A stretch of DNA of 64,000 bases from CALAGJ01 sp964293305. GTDB lineage: Bacteria; Bacteroidota; Bacteroidia; Chitinophagales; Chitinophagaceae. Both the position numbers and the translations under genes were made by a program. Shown here one piece after another: positions 43,073 through 51,350 of this stretch. Within the stretch, counting starts at the first letter, position 1; every line of letters begins with the position of its first letter. The notes below the pieces were generated by a model. The model had not been told where the DNA came from. It ran no database searches and worked only from the letters and a program-made list of their open reading frames with translations. The stretch spans positions 17,476 through 81,475 of the forward strand of contig CAXYYO010000013.1 of assembly GCA_964293305.1 (NCBI GenBank), in the 5' to 3' direction.

Positions 43073-43960
43073 TTAATTGATTAAAGATCCATGTTTTTCT
43101 GAATTATAAACATGCTTCCATCTGCGGTGGCTCCATAAATAATTTGAGGGCCTTTGCTGCACTGCCGCTTCTACACATTTTTTTATTTGTAGTGTAAGCT
43201 GTCCCTCATTGTATGCATTGGGGGTGGTAGTAATAAGCTGCATATCTATTTTATAATAACCCCGTTTTATTTTATAAAAATTACCATACACAACGGCTGC
43301 ATTATAAAGTTTTGCATTCTTTTCTGGACCTTTTACAAAAGGTGCAGGTTTTGAAAAAAAATCCATCCAGTAAGCATTAGAAGCATTGCCCGGATTTTGG
43401 TCTGCAGCTAAGCCAATGGCATGTGGTTTATCTTTGTATTCCAGAAAGGCATTTTTAAAATTGGTGGCAGGAAGCAGTATCGTACCAAATCTGCATCTTA
43501 CTTTGCAAATTAATTTATTCAAACCTTTGTTGGCGACAGGCATATACACCCCCAGAAAAGGATATTTTGAAGATTTGGCTATACAATAGTTGGCAAACTC
43601 CCAGTTAAAAAAATGGCCACAAACTAATTGAACTTGTTGTACATCAGGATATAGATTATTTAACACATGCATTGTATCACAAGCTATGCGCTTTTCAATT
43701 TCTTTATCACTTGCAGAAATGAGTTTTATGGTTTCAAGAAATGTGTCTATAAGATTTTTATAAAATGCTTTGGCTATGGTAATTTTTTCTGCTTCCAGCT
43801 TATCGGGAAATGCTATAGAAAGATTCTGCATTACAACATCTTTGCGGTATTTGAATACATAAAATACCAATACATAAATGCCATCGCTTATCCCATACAT
43901 TACCCGCCATGGTATCAAAGAAAACAAATAAAAAAAACTGTAAATGATATAGTATGCCAT
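43073..43960 (-). CDS. Lysophospholipid/Kdo-lipid A acyltransferase family protein (LpxL-like)
   Basis: 295 residues. An N-terminal membrane helix (YYIIYSFFYLFSLIPW), VMQNLSIAFPD, and the acyltransferase motif CGHFFNWEFAN (His-x4-Glu) are visible, followed by AADQNPGN and a C-terminal WSHRRWKHV. This is the LPLAT/LpxL/HtrB arrangement, which adds secondary acyl chains to lipid A at the inner membrane. The exact acceptor is not known. It converges on ruvB with a 31-base gap. Confidence 0.9.
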   Translation of the reverse strand: MAYYIIYSFFYLFSLIPWRVMYGISDGIYVLVFYVFKYRKDVVMQNLSIAFPDKLEAEKITIAKAFYKNLIDTFLETIKLISASDKEIEKRIACDTMHVLNNLYPDVQQVQLVCGHFFNWEFANYCIAKSSKYPFLGVYMPVANKGLNKLICKVRCRFGTILLPATNFKNAFLEYKDKPHAIGLAADQNPGNASNAYWMDFFSKPAPFVKGPEKNAKLYNAAVVYGNFYKIKRGYYKIDMQLITTTPNAYNEGQLTLQIKKCVEAAVQQRPSNYLWSHRRWKHVYNSEKHGSLIN

Positions 43961-44046
43961 GCTATATAGAAAGATTTTGATATAAATAAATGATATACTT
44001 TTTTAGATCGTGGCCAAAGATAACTTACATAATGCCTCTTTAAGTA

Positions 44047-44403
44047 CTATTGTTTTTTCCTGTTTTCATTTATACGAAATGCAATGATTTTTTCAATCAA
44101 ATATATGGGCAGGGATTCGGTCAAAGGAAATTGAATTGCCCCTTTTGATGTTTTATACATGGCTAGTTCATCTTTAAATGCCACTACTGCGGACGGTGTA
44201 GGATAAAAGCCAATATGTTTTTTGTACCCGGCAAAATATACCAATGGCCCACAGTAAATATATGCTGGCATCTGATAGCTGATACATTCCTTAGCAAGAG
44301 GAGCTGCTGATTGTATGATATGCCTCATTTTGTATAGTTTTTCTTTTATTTCAGGGGGAAACATTTCTATATATTCCTCCACGTTTTGTGGCTTCAGTTG
44401 CAT
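44047..44403 (-). CDS. DUF1801 / iron-chaperone-like protein
   Basis: 118 residues. VEEYIEMFPPEIKEKLYKMR, ECISYQMPAYIYCG, HIGFYPTPSAVVAFKDEL and TSKGAIQFPLTESLP follow the YdhG-like DUF1801 pattern, a small alpha/beta fold related to frataxin-like chaperones. The function is not established. Probably monocistronic. Confidence 0.87.
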   Translation of the reverse strand: MQLKPQNVEEYIEMFPPEIKEKLYKMRHIIQSAAPLAKECISYQMPAYIYCGPLVYFAGYKKHIGFYPTPSAVVAFKDELAMYKTSKGAIQFPLTESLPIYLIEKIIAFRINENRKKQ

Positions 44404-44708
44404 ACCTATAATTTAAAAAATTTGGAATAATTGGATACCTATAGATTGGCAATTTAGCTAGTACCTACATGTATTAATGCAATATTTTATTGCAATGAAA
44501 ATTTTGATGCATTGATGTATTTAGAATCGGGTTTGCTTTTTTGTATGTGCCATCTTGAATGTTTTGATATAACCTGTCTAAGTTTTTATGCACATCCTTG
44601 GGAATACTAGAAAAAGATTAGCCATCCACGTTACAGGTTTTCAAAAAAATGGTTTGTAAAAACTTACGCATGGCTATAGCTTTTATAGGATGGAATATAA
44701 AGCAGCGG
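44404..44708 (-). other. Spacer holding a decayed metallophosphoesterase start
   Basis: 305 bases without an intact gene. From 44708 down to about 44536 it matches, on the minus strand, the DNA at 22298-22476 that precedes and begins the metallophosphoesterase gene. Below that, a perfect 7-bp hairpin (TGCAATA 44478-44484 / TATTGCA 44488-44494, loop TTT) is the only structure noticed. Confidence 0.75.
44536..44671 (-). pseudogene. 5' remnant of a metallophosphoesterase gene
   Basis: On the minus strand ATGCGTAAGTTTTTACAAAC (from 44671) equals the intact gene's start at 22335. The similarity then runs through GTGGATGGCTAATC, CTTAGACAGGTTATATCA and CATTCAAGATGGC and fades near 44536. Relative to the intact copy it has an extra T in a T-run, a lost G and a 6-base deletion, so the frame is broken. 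About 45 codons of a 361-codon gene remain. It lies directly after recO, whose homologous end is found upstream of the intact metallophosphoesterase. Confidence 0.88.
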
Positions 44709-45446
44709 TCAATCCAAAATGTCCTGCAAAATATTTAAGAGCCCATCAGACTTATAGCCCGGCACATGTAGCTGCATATACTGCTGTATATGAGCAAGCA
44801 ATTGATAACGCTGCTGCCTATTGATTGTAAATTTACTAAGCACAGCTGTATCATCTATTTTATTCCATGCGGATAATATTTCTGCATCCGCCCCTATCAC
44901 AGGCCAAATTATTTCTTTACTATCATTTGACATAAATCTACCTTCCTGCAAGTCTAACAATGGAGTATCAAAAGTATAATTGCCTTGCATTTGCAAACCT
45001 AAATATTTACAAAATCTAAGCGTAAACCATCCCGGAATATTGGCAACAATAGCAATCGGCTTTTGCTCAATATCAATAAAACTATCATGCAAAAATTGAA
45101 AAATATCCTGGTTTGCTTCGGGCTCTTTAATGCATTGCAATACCTGATGCACACACCATGATGCACAAAGGTTTCTGATTACTTCTGTACTTGTGGCAGT
45201 ATTAATAATATCCCAGTTGGTTTCTTTTATAAAATTAATTTGCTTCTGTGGGTTATGATATACTTCGATATGCAGCAAACAAGCAGGCTTATAATAAGCA
45301 AATTTGGCAGACTGCTTACCACCACTGCGTATTCCTTTAACCATATAAGCCTGTACACCAAAAATTTCAGTATAGGCTGTTACTATAAGGCTGGTATCGC
45401 CATACTGTACTGTGCGTAAAATAATAGCCCTTGTTTTTTGAGTCAT
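44709..45446 (-). CDS. recO: DNA repair protein RecO
   Basis: 245 residues from ATG 45446 (the in-frame extension to 45482 is less likely). The N-terminal OB fold reads TRAIILRTVQYGDTSLIVTA and VKGIRSGGKQSAKFAYYKPA; the helical C-terminal part ends in LHVPGYKSDGLLNILQDILD. RecO loads RecA with RecR and anneals SSB-coated DNA. A Cys-zinc motif is not evident. The last 17 codons have a near-identical copy at 22244-22297. Confidence 0.92.
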   Translation of the reverse strand: MTQKTRAIILRTVQYGDTSLIVTAYTEIFGVQAYMVKGIRSGGKQSAKFAYYKPACLLHIEVYHNPQKQINFIKETNWDIINTATSTEVIRNLCASWCVHQVLQCIKEPEANQDIFQFLHDSFIDIEQKPIAIVANIPGWFTLRFCKYLGLQMQGNYTFDTPLLDLQEGRFMSNDSKEIIWPVIGADAEILSAWNKIDDTAVLSKFTINRQQRYQLLAHIQQYMQLHVPGYKSDGLLNILQDILD

Positions 45447-45845
45447 ACAATTTACAACTAAAAAGATGCTACAAAAATGCAAGATAAAACAGCAGTAAAA
45501 AATTTCGCTTTACACAGTATGAATGGAAAATATATTCTCCCCCTTAAAATCATATTTTCAAATTTAATATACAGAGTTATCCTATACTATTTTTAAAGGA
45601 AATTAACAAGCACTATGTACCCGTATTTGTAAAAAAATTAGGAGGCACAATAAAATTCATTCATTAGAAAATTTTATTTCTTGTCTGCTTATCAAATAAA
45701 AAGTAAATTAGCAACGCTACGGTTCATCCTTTGCATGTATGAGCAACGCATAAAAATAAATGATGAGTGCCTTATTTTTACGCTTCGCTTAATGAGCACA
45801 ATGGAGCAGTCTTATAAATAATTCATTCCGAATAAATAAAATTTT
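45447..45845. other. Divergent intergenic region, no gene seen
   Basis: 399 AT-rich bases between recO and the serine dehydratase gene, with no RNA gene, terminator or coding remnant I can support. ATAAAATT (45651-45658) and AAATTTTAT (45668-45676) form a weak A/T hairpin. No exact TAnnTTTG element was found before 45846. Confidence 0.4.
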
Positions 45846-47423
45846 ATGAATAGTTATCCAAGTATTTTCAACGATGTAATAGGCCCTGTAATGAGAGGAC
45901 CTTCCAGTTCGCATTGTGCAGCATCTCTACGTATAGCAAGGATTTGCAGGGATTTAATGGATGAAAATATTAAAGACATTCAAATAGCATTTGATCCCAA
46001 TGGTTCACTTGCTACCACACACAAAAGTCAGGGTTCAGATATGGGTCTTTTTGGAGGTTTTTTAGGCTGGGAGGCGCATGATGAAAGACTCCCGGAAGCT
46101 GAAAAATATATCAATACATCAGGTATTCATGTTACTATAAATATTGTTGACATTGGAAATAGCCACCCAAACCTGTATAAAATTTCATTATCCAATTCTA
46201 TAGAAACTAGGATACTTACAGCCATTTCCACCGGTGGTGGAATGATAGAAGTAGTAGCAATTGATGAAGTACCCGTTTCTATGGCGGGCGATTATTTTGA
46301 AACCCTAATTTATTGTGATAGTCCAAAACATATTACTGCATTTTTAGAAGCATCCATAACTTTTGATGAAATAACTATTCATACAGGTGCCGTAAATTTT
46401 GTAGAAATAAAATCACAATCTTTTTTAGACGCAAATCTATTATCTGAGTTAGAGGAAATGGATGGTGTTCATTTTATAAAACAACTAAAACCTGTATTAC
46501 CAGTAATGGCAAGAAGAGGTTTAAAAGTACCCTTCATCAGTTGCCAAGAAATGATAGATTATAACAGAGATAGAAATCTTGCTTTATGGCAGTTGGCCCT
46601 GGAGTATGAAAAGGAAAGGGGCAACCTTACTGCTGAGGAAGTATTTGAGAAAATGAGGGTTATTGTTTCCATCATGAAGCAGGCTGTGCACACAGGCTTA
46701 GCAGGCACACACTACGAGGATCGGATACTCGGCAGCCAATCCCCTAATTTCAATAAGCAATACCAAGAAGGCAAGTTGGCTGGTGGTGAGCTTATTAATA
46801 GAATAGTAATGTATGTAACTGCAATTATGGAAGTAAAAAGTTCAATGGGTGTAATTGTTGCAGCGCCTACAGCAGGCAGTTGTGGAGCATTGCCGGGTGC
46901 ACTTATAGCAGTGGCAGATACCCTTCAGCTATCCGAAGATGAATTGGTAAAAGCTATGCTATCCGCAGGATTAATAGGTGTGTTTATTGCAGCTCATGCT
47001 ACCTTTTCTGCTGAGGTAGGTGGTTGCATGGCAGAAACGGGTTCTGGTGGAGGTATGGCATCAGCAGCAATTGTGGAAATGCAAGGCGGCACATTCGAAC
47101 AATCCATTGGCGCAGCTTCATTGGCACTACAAAATTCGCTGGGTATAATATGTGATCCCATAGGAAATCGGGTGGAAGCCCCTTGTCTTGGAAGGAATGT
47201 GATGGCCGCTTCTAATGCTTTAACCTGTGCAAATATGGCATTGGCAAATTATGAATATTTGGTTCCTTTAGACCAAGTAATAGATACAATGAAAGCAGTG
47301 GGTGATCAAATACATCATACGCTTCGTTGTACCAATTTAGGCGGACTTTGTGTTACTCCTGCAGCCAAAGCCATAGAAGCACAACTTGCAGAAATGGGGC
47401 TTAGTTTTTTTAAGAGTTGTTAG
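45846..47423 (+). CDS. sdaA: L-serine ammonia-lyase, iron-sulfur type
   Basis: 525 residues, single-chain type with beta (N-terminal) and alpha (C-terminal) domains. GPVMRGPSSSHCAASLRIAR is the substrate-side signature. The alpha domain has SSMGVIVAAPTAGSCGALPG, EVGGCMAETGSGGGMASAA and CDPIGNRVEAPCLGRN, whose cysteines hold the 4Fe-4S cluster. It deaminates serine to pyruvate. Some 60 residues longer than E. coli SdaA. It stands alone with long spacers on both sides. Confidence 0.93.
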   Translation: MNSYPSIFNDVIGPVMRGPSSSHCAASLRIARICRDLMDENIKDIQIAFDPNGSLATTHKSQGSDMGLFGGFLGWEAHDERLPEAEKYINTSGIHVTINIVDIGNSHPNLYKISLSNSIETRILTAISTGGGMIEVVAIDEVPVSMAGDYFETLIYCDSPKHITAFLEASITFDEITIHTGAVNFVEIKSQSFLDANLLSELEEMDGVHFIKQLKPVLPVMARRGLKVPFISCQEMIDYNRDRNLALWQLALEYEKERGNLTAEEVFEKMRVIVSIMKQAVHTGLAGTHYEDRILGSQSPNFNKQYQEGKLAGGELINRIVMYVTAIMEVKSSMGVIVAAPTAGSCGALPGALIAVADTLQLSEDELVKAMLSAGLIGVFIAAHATFSAEVGGCMAETGSGGGMASAAIVEMQGGTFEQSIGAASLALQNSLGIICDPIGNRVEAPCLGRNVMAASNALTCANMALANYEYLVPLDQVIDTMKAVGDQIHHTLRCTNLGGLCVTPAAKAIEAQLAEMGLSFFKSC

Positions 47424-47629
47424 ATGAAATAATAAAGAACAGCTGGATACAGACCTAAACATTATTTCCAGGCATCATCAAAAAGCATTTGAAAGAAAGT
47501 GAGTAACTCAAAGTTTCGGCAAAGGCTAGCAAAATGAATCGTGGAAGCAGGAAATAATCTGTCTAGAATGAAGCGGCATGGTTAAATATAAATTTCCTTA
47601 TTTAACCTTTAATCCATTAAACTTAAATA

Positions 47630-47818
47630 GTGGATTTTTTATTTCAACAACCTATCATCGATGCAGAAATGGTTTCAGTTCAAACCAAAGTATCTTTGGT
47701 ATCATCTTACAAACTTTTAGAAGATTTTATGAGACTAAATATTCTAAAAGAAATGACTGGAGCAAAACGCAATAGGCTTTTTGTATTTGAGGAATATCTC
47801 TCACTATTTAAAAATTAA
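47630..47818 (+). pseudogene. C-terminal remnant of a Fic/DOC-family protein
   Basis: The frame encodes VDFLFQQPIIDAEMVSVQTK, then VSSYKLLEDFMRLNILKEMT and NRLFVFEEYLSLFKN, ending at TAA 47818. This is the winged-helix tail typical of large Bacteroidota Fic proteins (pattern: LF..P.V....V....G.S..TAYR.I..L...GIL.E.TG.KRNR.Y.F..YL.L). A stop codon at 47624-47626 precedes it, and neither the Fic active-site motif (HPFxxGNGR) nor any AMP-transferase core is upstream. A degraded AMPylase gene, not a small functional protein, is the best reading. Confidence 0.8.
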
Positions 47819-47823
47819 AAATG

Positions 47824-47874
47824 GTTCTCAAATACTTATGTAGGCAGCGTTTCGGCATTGTATAAATTTCAACT
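47824..47874 (-). repeat. Dispersed repeat, copy B
   Basis: On the minus strand it reads AGTTGAAATTTATACAATG, then CCGAAACGCTGC, then CTACATAAGTATTTGAGAAC. It aligns with copy A at 29164-29215 in opposite orientation. It starts 5 bases after the Fic remnant's stop codon. Confidence 0.82.
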
Positions 47875-47886
47875 GCATAATGAATC

Positions 47887-49368
47887 TTAAATAGACCCAT
47901 TCATTAATTCATTATTGACCCTGCGCCAAATCTTTAATGGATTTTCATTTTTCAGTTCATCCGGCAGTAGTTCATTGTACCAATTTTGAAAACAGATAGG
48001 TCGTGCAAAACGTTTTATAGCATCTGCACCTACCGCCGTAAATCGAGCATCAGTACTTGCAGGAAATGGGCCTCCATGATGCATGCTTGCACAAACTTCT
48101 ACCCCTGTGGGCACGCCATTTAGGATAAATCTTCCGCAAATTGTTTTTATAGTTTCTATTAATATTTCATGGTGTTGAATATCCTTATTGGTAGCCATAA
48201 CGGTTGAGGTTAATTGGCCCTCTAAATGCTCTGCTACTTTTATCATTTCATCATCATTGCTGCATCGTACAACAAGTGAATAAGGACCAAATACTTCCTG
48301 GTGCAACAATGGATTTGCTAAAAAGGCTTGAGCAGTAGTAGTTGCTATTACAGGCATTCCTTCATTTTCTTTTACCGTTGTATGTCCAGTAGCCACTGTC
48401 TGAACATCCTGCTGCATCAATGCCATTTCCTTTTTTTGGTTGTATGCTTTTACTATACCATCATGCAGCATAGGTGCGGCATTTGTTTGCTGTATTGCTG
48501 TTCCTAATTCATGCAGAAAAGTTTGCAAATCATTCCCTTCAACACCTATGATTAAACCCGGATTGGTACAAAACTGACCAACGCTTAAAGTGATGGAGGC
48601 CGCATACATTTTTGCAATATCAGCAGCGGAGGTAGCTAATTTTTCCGGCAATAAAAATACAGGATTAACACTACCCATTTCTGAAAAAACTGGTATGGGT
48701 TCTTTGCGTTGATTGGCCCAATCAAACAATTGTTTACCACCGGTATAAGAGCCCGTAAAGCCCACAGCCTTTGTGTACTGATGCATAACCAATGCTTTTC
48801 CCACTTCAAAATTTGCAGCATGTATATGTGCAAAAATCCCATTGGGCATGTTACAGGTTTTGGCAGCTTTTAAAATGGCATCCGCTACCATTTGTGAAGT
48901 TTGTGGATGTGCAGGATGGGCTTTTACCACCACGGGGCATCCCGCAGCAAAAGCTGATGCAGTATCTCCACCTGCGGTGGAATAAGCAAAAGGAAAATTA
49001 CTGGCACCATATACTACTACAGGTCCTAAAGGAATCATAGTTTTTCTTGTATCTGGTTTTGGTGGTGTTTTATCTGGTATGGCAGTATCAATACTAATAT
49101 CCATCCAATCCGCTTTTTCACAAGCAGCGGCATATTGATTCAATTGTAATATGGTTCTGCCCTGCTCTCCCTTCAATCTTACTTCGGGCAAATTTGTTTC
49201 ACTCATGGCAATTTGTATCAATGCATCTCCACAGTTTTCAATTTCACGGGCAATGGTTCGCATAAAATCTGCACGGGCCAGCAATGGAAGTTTGCGATAA
49301 GCATAAAAAGCACGCCATGATGCTTGCATTATTTGATCTACTTCTGCTATTGAAATATCTTTATACAT
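47887..49368 (-). CDS. Aldehyde dehydrogenase, 2-oxoglutarate-semialdehyde type
   Basis: 493 residues from ATG 49368 (an upstream in-frame TTG at 49416 is not favoured). ALDH fold: VVVYGASNFPFAYSTAGGDT, VVVKAHPAHPQTS, VGFTGSYTGGKQLFDWA, the general-base Glu of FSEMGSVNPVF, and the catalytic Cys of LSVGQFCTNPG. The NADP(+)-type short N-terminus matches alpha-ketoglutaric semialdehyde dehydrogenases, the last step of hydroxyproline, glucarate or pentonate breakdown. It lies 52 bases after a DapA-family gene that fits the preceding step, so the pair forms a catabolic operon. Confidence 0.88.
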   Translation of the reverse strand: MYKDISIAEVDQIMQASWRAFYAYRKLPLLARADFMRTIAREIENCGDALIQIAMSETNLPEVRLKGEQGRTILQLNQYAAACEKADWMDISIDTAIPDKTPPKPDTRKTMIPLGPVVVYGASNFPFAYSTAGGDTASAFAAGCPVVVKAHPAHPQTSQMVADAILKAAKTCNMPNGIFAHIHAANFEVGKALVMHQYTKAVGFTGSYTGGKQLFDWANQRKEPIPVFSEMGSVNPVFLLPEKLATSAADIAKMYAASITLSVGQFCTNPGLIIGVEGNDLQTFLHELGTAIQQTNAAPMLHDGIVKAYNQKKEMALMQQDVQTVATGHTTVKENEGMPVIATTTAQAFLANPLLHQEVFGPYSLVVRCSNDDEMIKVAEHLEGQLTSTVMATNKDIQHHEILIETIKTICGRFILNGVPTGVEVCASMHHGGPFPASTDARFTAVGADAIKRFARPICFQNWYNELLPDELKNENPLKIWRRVNNELMNGSI

Positions 49369-49420
49369 TATATGATTGATTTTGGGTTTAGATGATCTGG
49401 TAAAATAAGGAATCAATGAT

Positions 49421-50314
49421 TTATAACTGTGGTCGCTTAGAAATGCCCTCTGTAATTATCTTCAGTACTCTTTCTCTTTCTTCTCCAATCAATGTGAGGC
49501 GTGGAGGGCGTACATGTTCACTACCCAAACCTACAGCTGCTTCTGCCAGTTTTATGTACTGCACTAATTTGGGGTGAATGTCTAACTCCAGTAAGGGCAT
49601 AAACCAACGATAAATTGCGGCGGCTTTTTCAATTTCTCCATGCTTTATGAGGTTGTATATGGCCACCGTTTCCTTTGGAAAAGCACAAACCAATCCTGCT
49701 ACCCAACCGTCAGCACCCATTACCAATTCTTCCATGGCCAGTGTATCCACCCCACAAAGTATTTTAATCCTGTCTCCAAAAAGATTTTTCATCCTGGTTA
49801 CATTGGATATATCTCTTGTACTTTCCTTTACTGCCTGAATATTTTTGCATGCTACCAAATCTTCAAACATACCCAGCGTTACTTCAATTTTATAATCAAC
49901 AGGATTGTTATAGACCATCATGGGCAAATCAGTATTGTTAGCTACAGCTTTAAAATATGCCACTGTTTCTCTATGATCAGACTTATACCGCATGGGGGGC
50001 AATATCATCAGCCCTTTGGCACCCCATTGTTGTGCCATCTCAGCCTGGTGTATTGCTTCTCTGGTGCTGCCCTCGGCAATATTTAATATAACCGGTACCA
50101 GATTATTGGTTTTTTCTACAGCAAACTTTACCAATCTTTCTTTTTCTGAAACGGTTAATACGCTGGCTTCGCCTAATGTGCCACCGAGTATAATACCGGA
50201 TACACCGGCTGCTAATTGTGCTTCTATATTTTTTTCAAATAAAGTCAGATCAAGTGTATCATTTTTATCAAACTTTGTAGTTAATGCAGGCATTACTCCT
50301 TTCCAAGAAATCAT
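49421..50314 (-). CDS. Dihydrodipicolinate synthase-family lyase/deaminase
   Basis: 297 residues, TIM barrel. GIILGGTLGEASVLTVSEKE corresponds to the GTTGE motif (here GGTLGE); the Tyr is in MMVYNNPVDYK and the Schiff-base Lys in AVKESTRDISN. Beside a 2-oxoglutarate-semialdehyde dehydrogenase it is more likely a 1-pyrroline-4-hydroxy-2-carboxylate deaminase (hydroxyproline route) or a 2-keto-3-deoxy acid dehydratase than lysine-pathway DapA. No epimerase or D-hydroxyproline oxidase gene is nearby, so the substrate is open. Confidence 0.85.
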   Translation of the reverse strand: MISWKGVMPALTTKFDKNDTLDLTLFEKNIEAQLAAGVSGIILGGTLGEASVLTVSEKERLVKFAVEKTNNLVPVILNIAEGSTREAIHQAEMAQQWGAKGLMILPPMRYKSDHRETVAYFKAVANNTDLPMMVYNNPVDYKIEVTLGMFEDLVACKNIQAVKESTRDISNVTRMKNLFGDRIKILCGVDTLAMEELVMGADGWVAGLVCAFPKETVAIYNLIKHGEIEKAAAIYRWFMPLLELDIHPKLVQYIKLAEAAVGLGSEHVRPPRLTLIGEERERVLKIITEGISKRPQL

Positions 50315-50327
50315 AAAAAAATTTGTT

Positions 50328-50335
50328 CAAACCTA
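50328..50335 (-). promoter_or_regulatory. -7 promoter element (TAGGTTTG) for the DapA-like operon
   Basis: TAGGTTTG on the minus strand, 13 bases upstream of the ATG at 50314; matches TAnnTTTG. Confidence 0.45.
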
Positions 50336-50392
50336 AGGATATTTAACCCAGATATTTTATCTTAAAATAAATTATTATGAAATGCTATGTTC

Positions 50393-50400
50393 TAATTTTG
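50393..50400 (+). promoter_or_regulatory. -7 promoter element (TAATTTTG) for the flavin reductase gene
   Basis: TAATTTTG, 20 bases upstream of the ATG at 50421. It lies about 60 bases from the opposite element at 50328-50335, so the two operons share one divergent control region. Confidence 0.5.
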
Positions 50401-50420
50401 CGTAGCAATAAAATGAATAT

Positions 50421-51311
50421 ATGATTAGCCTAGCACTTCAATCTCTACCACAACCACAAAGGCATAATTGGATGCTGCATGCGGTGGCACCACGTCCTGT
50501 TTGCTTTGCATCTACAATAGACAAGGAAGGAAACGTCAATCTGAGCCCATTTAGTTTTTTTAATATTTTCTCATCAAATCCTCCGGTGGCCATATTTTCA
50601 CCTGCCCGCAGAGGAAGGGATAATACAACAAAGCATACTCTGCAAAATGTACTTGAAGTACCAGAAGTAGTCATTAATATTTGTGATTATGATATGGTAC
50701 AGCAAATGAGCTTAGCAAGCTGCGAATATCCAAAAGGAGTAGATGAATTTATAAAAGCGGGTTTTACAAAACAGGCGGCACATGTAATACAGCCACCAAT
50801 GATTAAAGAAGCCAAAGTAAAATTTGAGTGTAAGGTAACTGAAATAAAAAGCCTAGGAGAAAATGGTGGAGCAGGTCAGTTGGTTTTTGCTGAAATGCTG
50901 TATATCCATGTGGATGAATCTATACTCAATGAAGCAGGTACAATGATTGATCAACGTAAATTTCATCAAATAGCAAGACTTGGTGGAGATTGGTATAGTG
51001 TTGTAAATGACAGCAGTTTATTTATGGTTGAAAAACCAAATACCAAACTGGGCATTGGCATAGATGTATTACCGGATAGCATAAGGACTAGTACCATTCT
51101 TACGGGCAATCATTTGGGCCAGTTGGGCAATGTGCACGAAATGCCTGTTATCAATCCCGCATTTGAAGATGAACGTTTAAAAAATATTATTGCTTATTTT
51201 AATCTTAATCCTGAGGAAATGGAAAAAGAGTTACACCTTTATGCGGCAGATTTACTTAATAAGCAAGAAGTTCAACAGGCATGGCAGGTTTTATTAGCTG
51301 GCAATATTTAA
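50421..51311 (+). CDS. Flavin reductase-family protein
   Basis: 296 residues, FMN-binding split barrel of the DIM6/NTAB class: HAVAPRPVCFASTIDKEGN, LSPFSFFNIFSSNPPVAIFS, EVVINICDYDMVQQMSLASC, and YPKGVDEFIKAGFT. Longer than simple HpaC-type reductases (about 170 residues), with an extra C-terminal region. It may reduce flavin for an oxygenase or act on a substrate itself. It is divergent from the DapA-like/aldehyde dehydrogenase operon and may share its regulation. Confidence 0.86.
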   Translation: MISLALQSLPQPQRHNWMLHAVAPRPVCFASTIDKEGNVNLSPFSFFNIFSSNPPVAIFSPARRGRDNTTKHTLQNVLEVPEVVINICDYDMVQQMSLASCEYPKGVDEFIKAGFTKQAAHVIQPPMIKEAKVKFECKVTEIKSLGENGGAGQLVFAEMLYIHVDESILNEAGTMIDQRKFHQIARLGGDWYSVVNDSSLFMVEKPNTKLGIGIDVLPDSIRTSTILTGNHLGQLGNVHEMPVINPAFEDERLKNIIAYFNLNPEEMEKELHLYAADLLNKQEVQQAWQVLLAGNI

Positions 51312-51350
51312 TATATTTTTGATAAAATGATTGTTTATATTTTTAGCAAA

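Larger units (their letters stand above)
47424..47886 (+). other. Gene-poor stretch with Fic remnant and dispersed repeat
   Basis: 463 bases. The first 200 (to about 47629) show nothing I recognise. 47630-47818 is the C-terminal end of a Fic-family gene, and 47824-47874 is copy B of a dispersed repeat, directly before the convergent aldehyde dehydrogenase gene. Confidence 0.75.

Noticed and set aside
44478..44494. TGCAATA/TATTGCA hairpin as part of the recO/phosphoesterase duplication
   Set aside because: It looks a little like the hairpin after murF, but its position relative to the homologous segment differs, so common origin is not supported.
47578..47775. 65-codon frame overlapping the Fic remnant
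   Set aside because: It is out of frame with the recognisable Fic tail and has no domain of its own.
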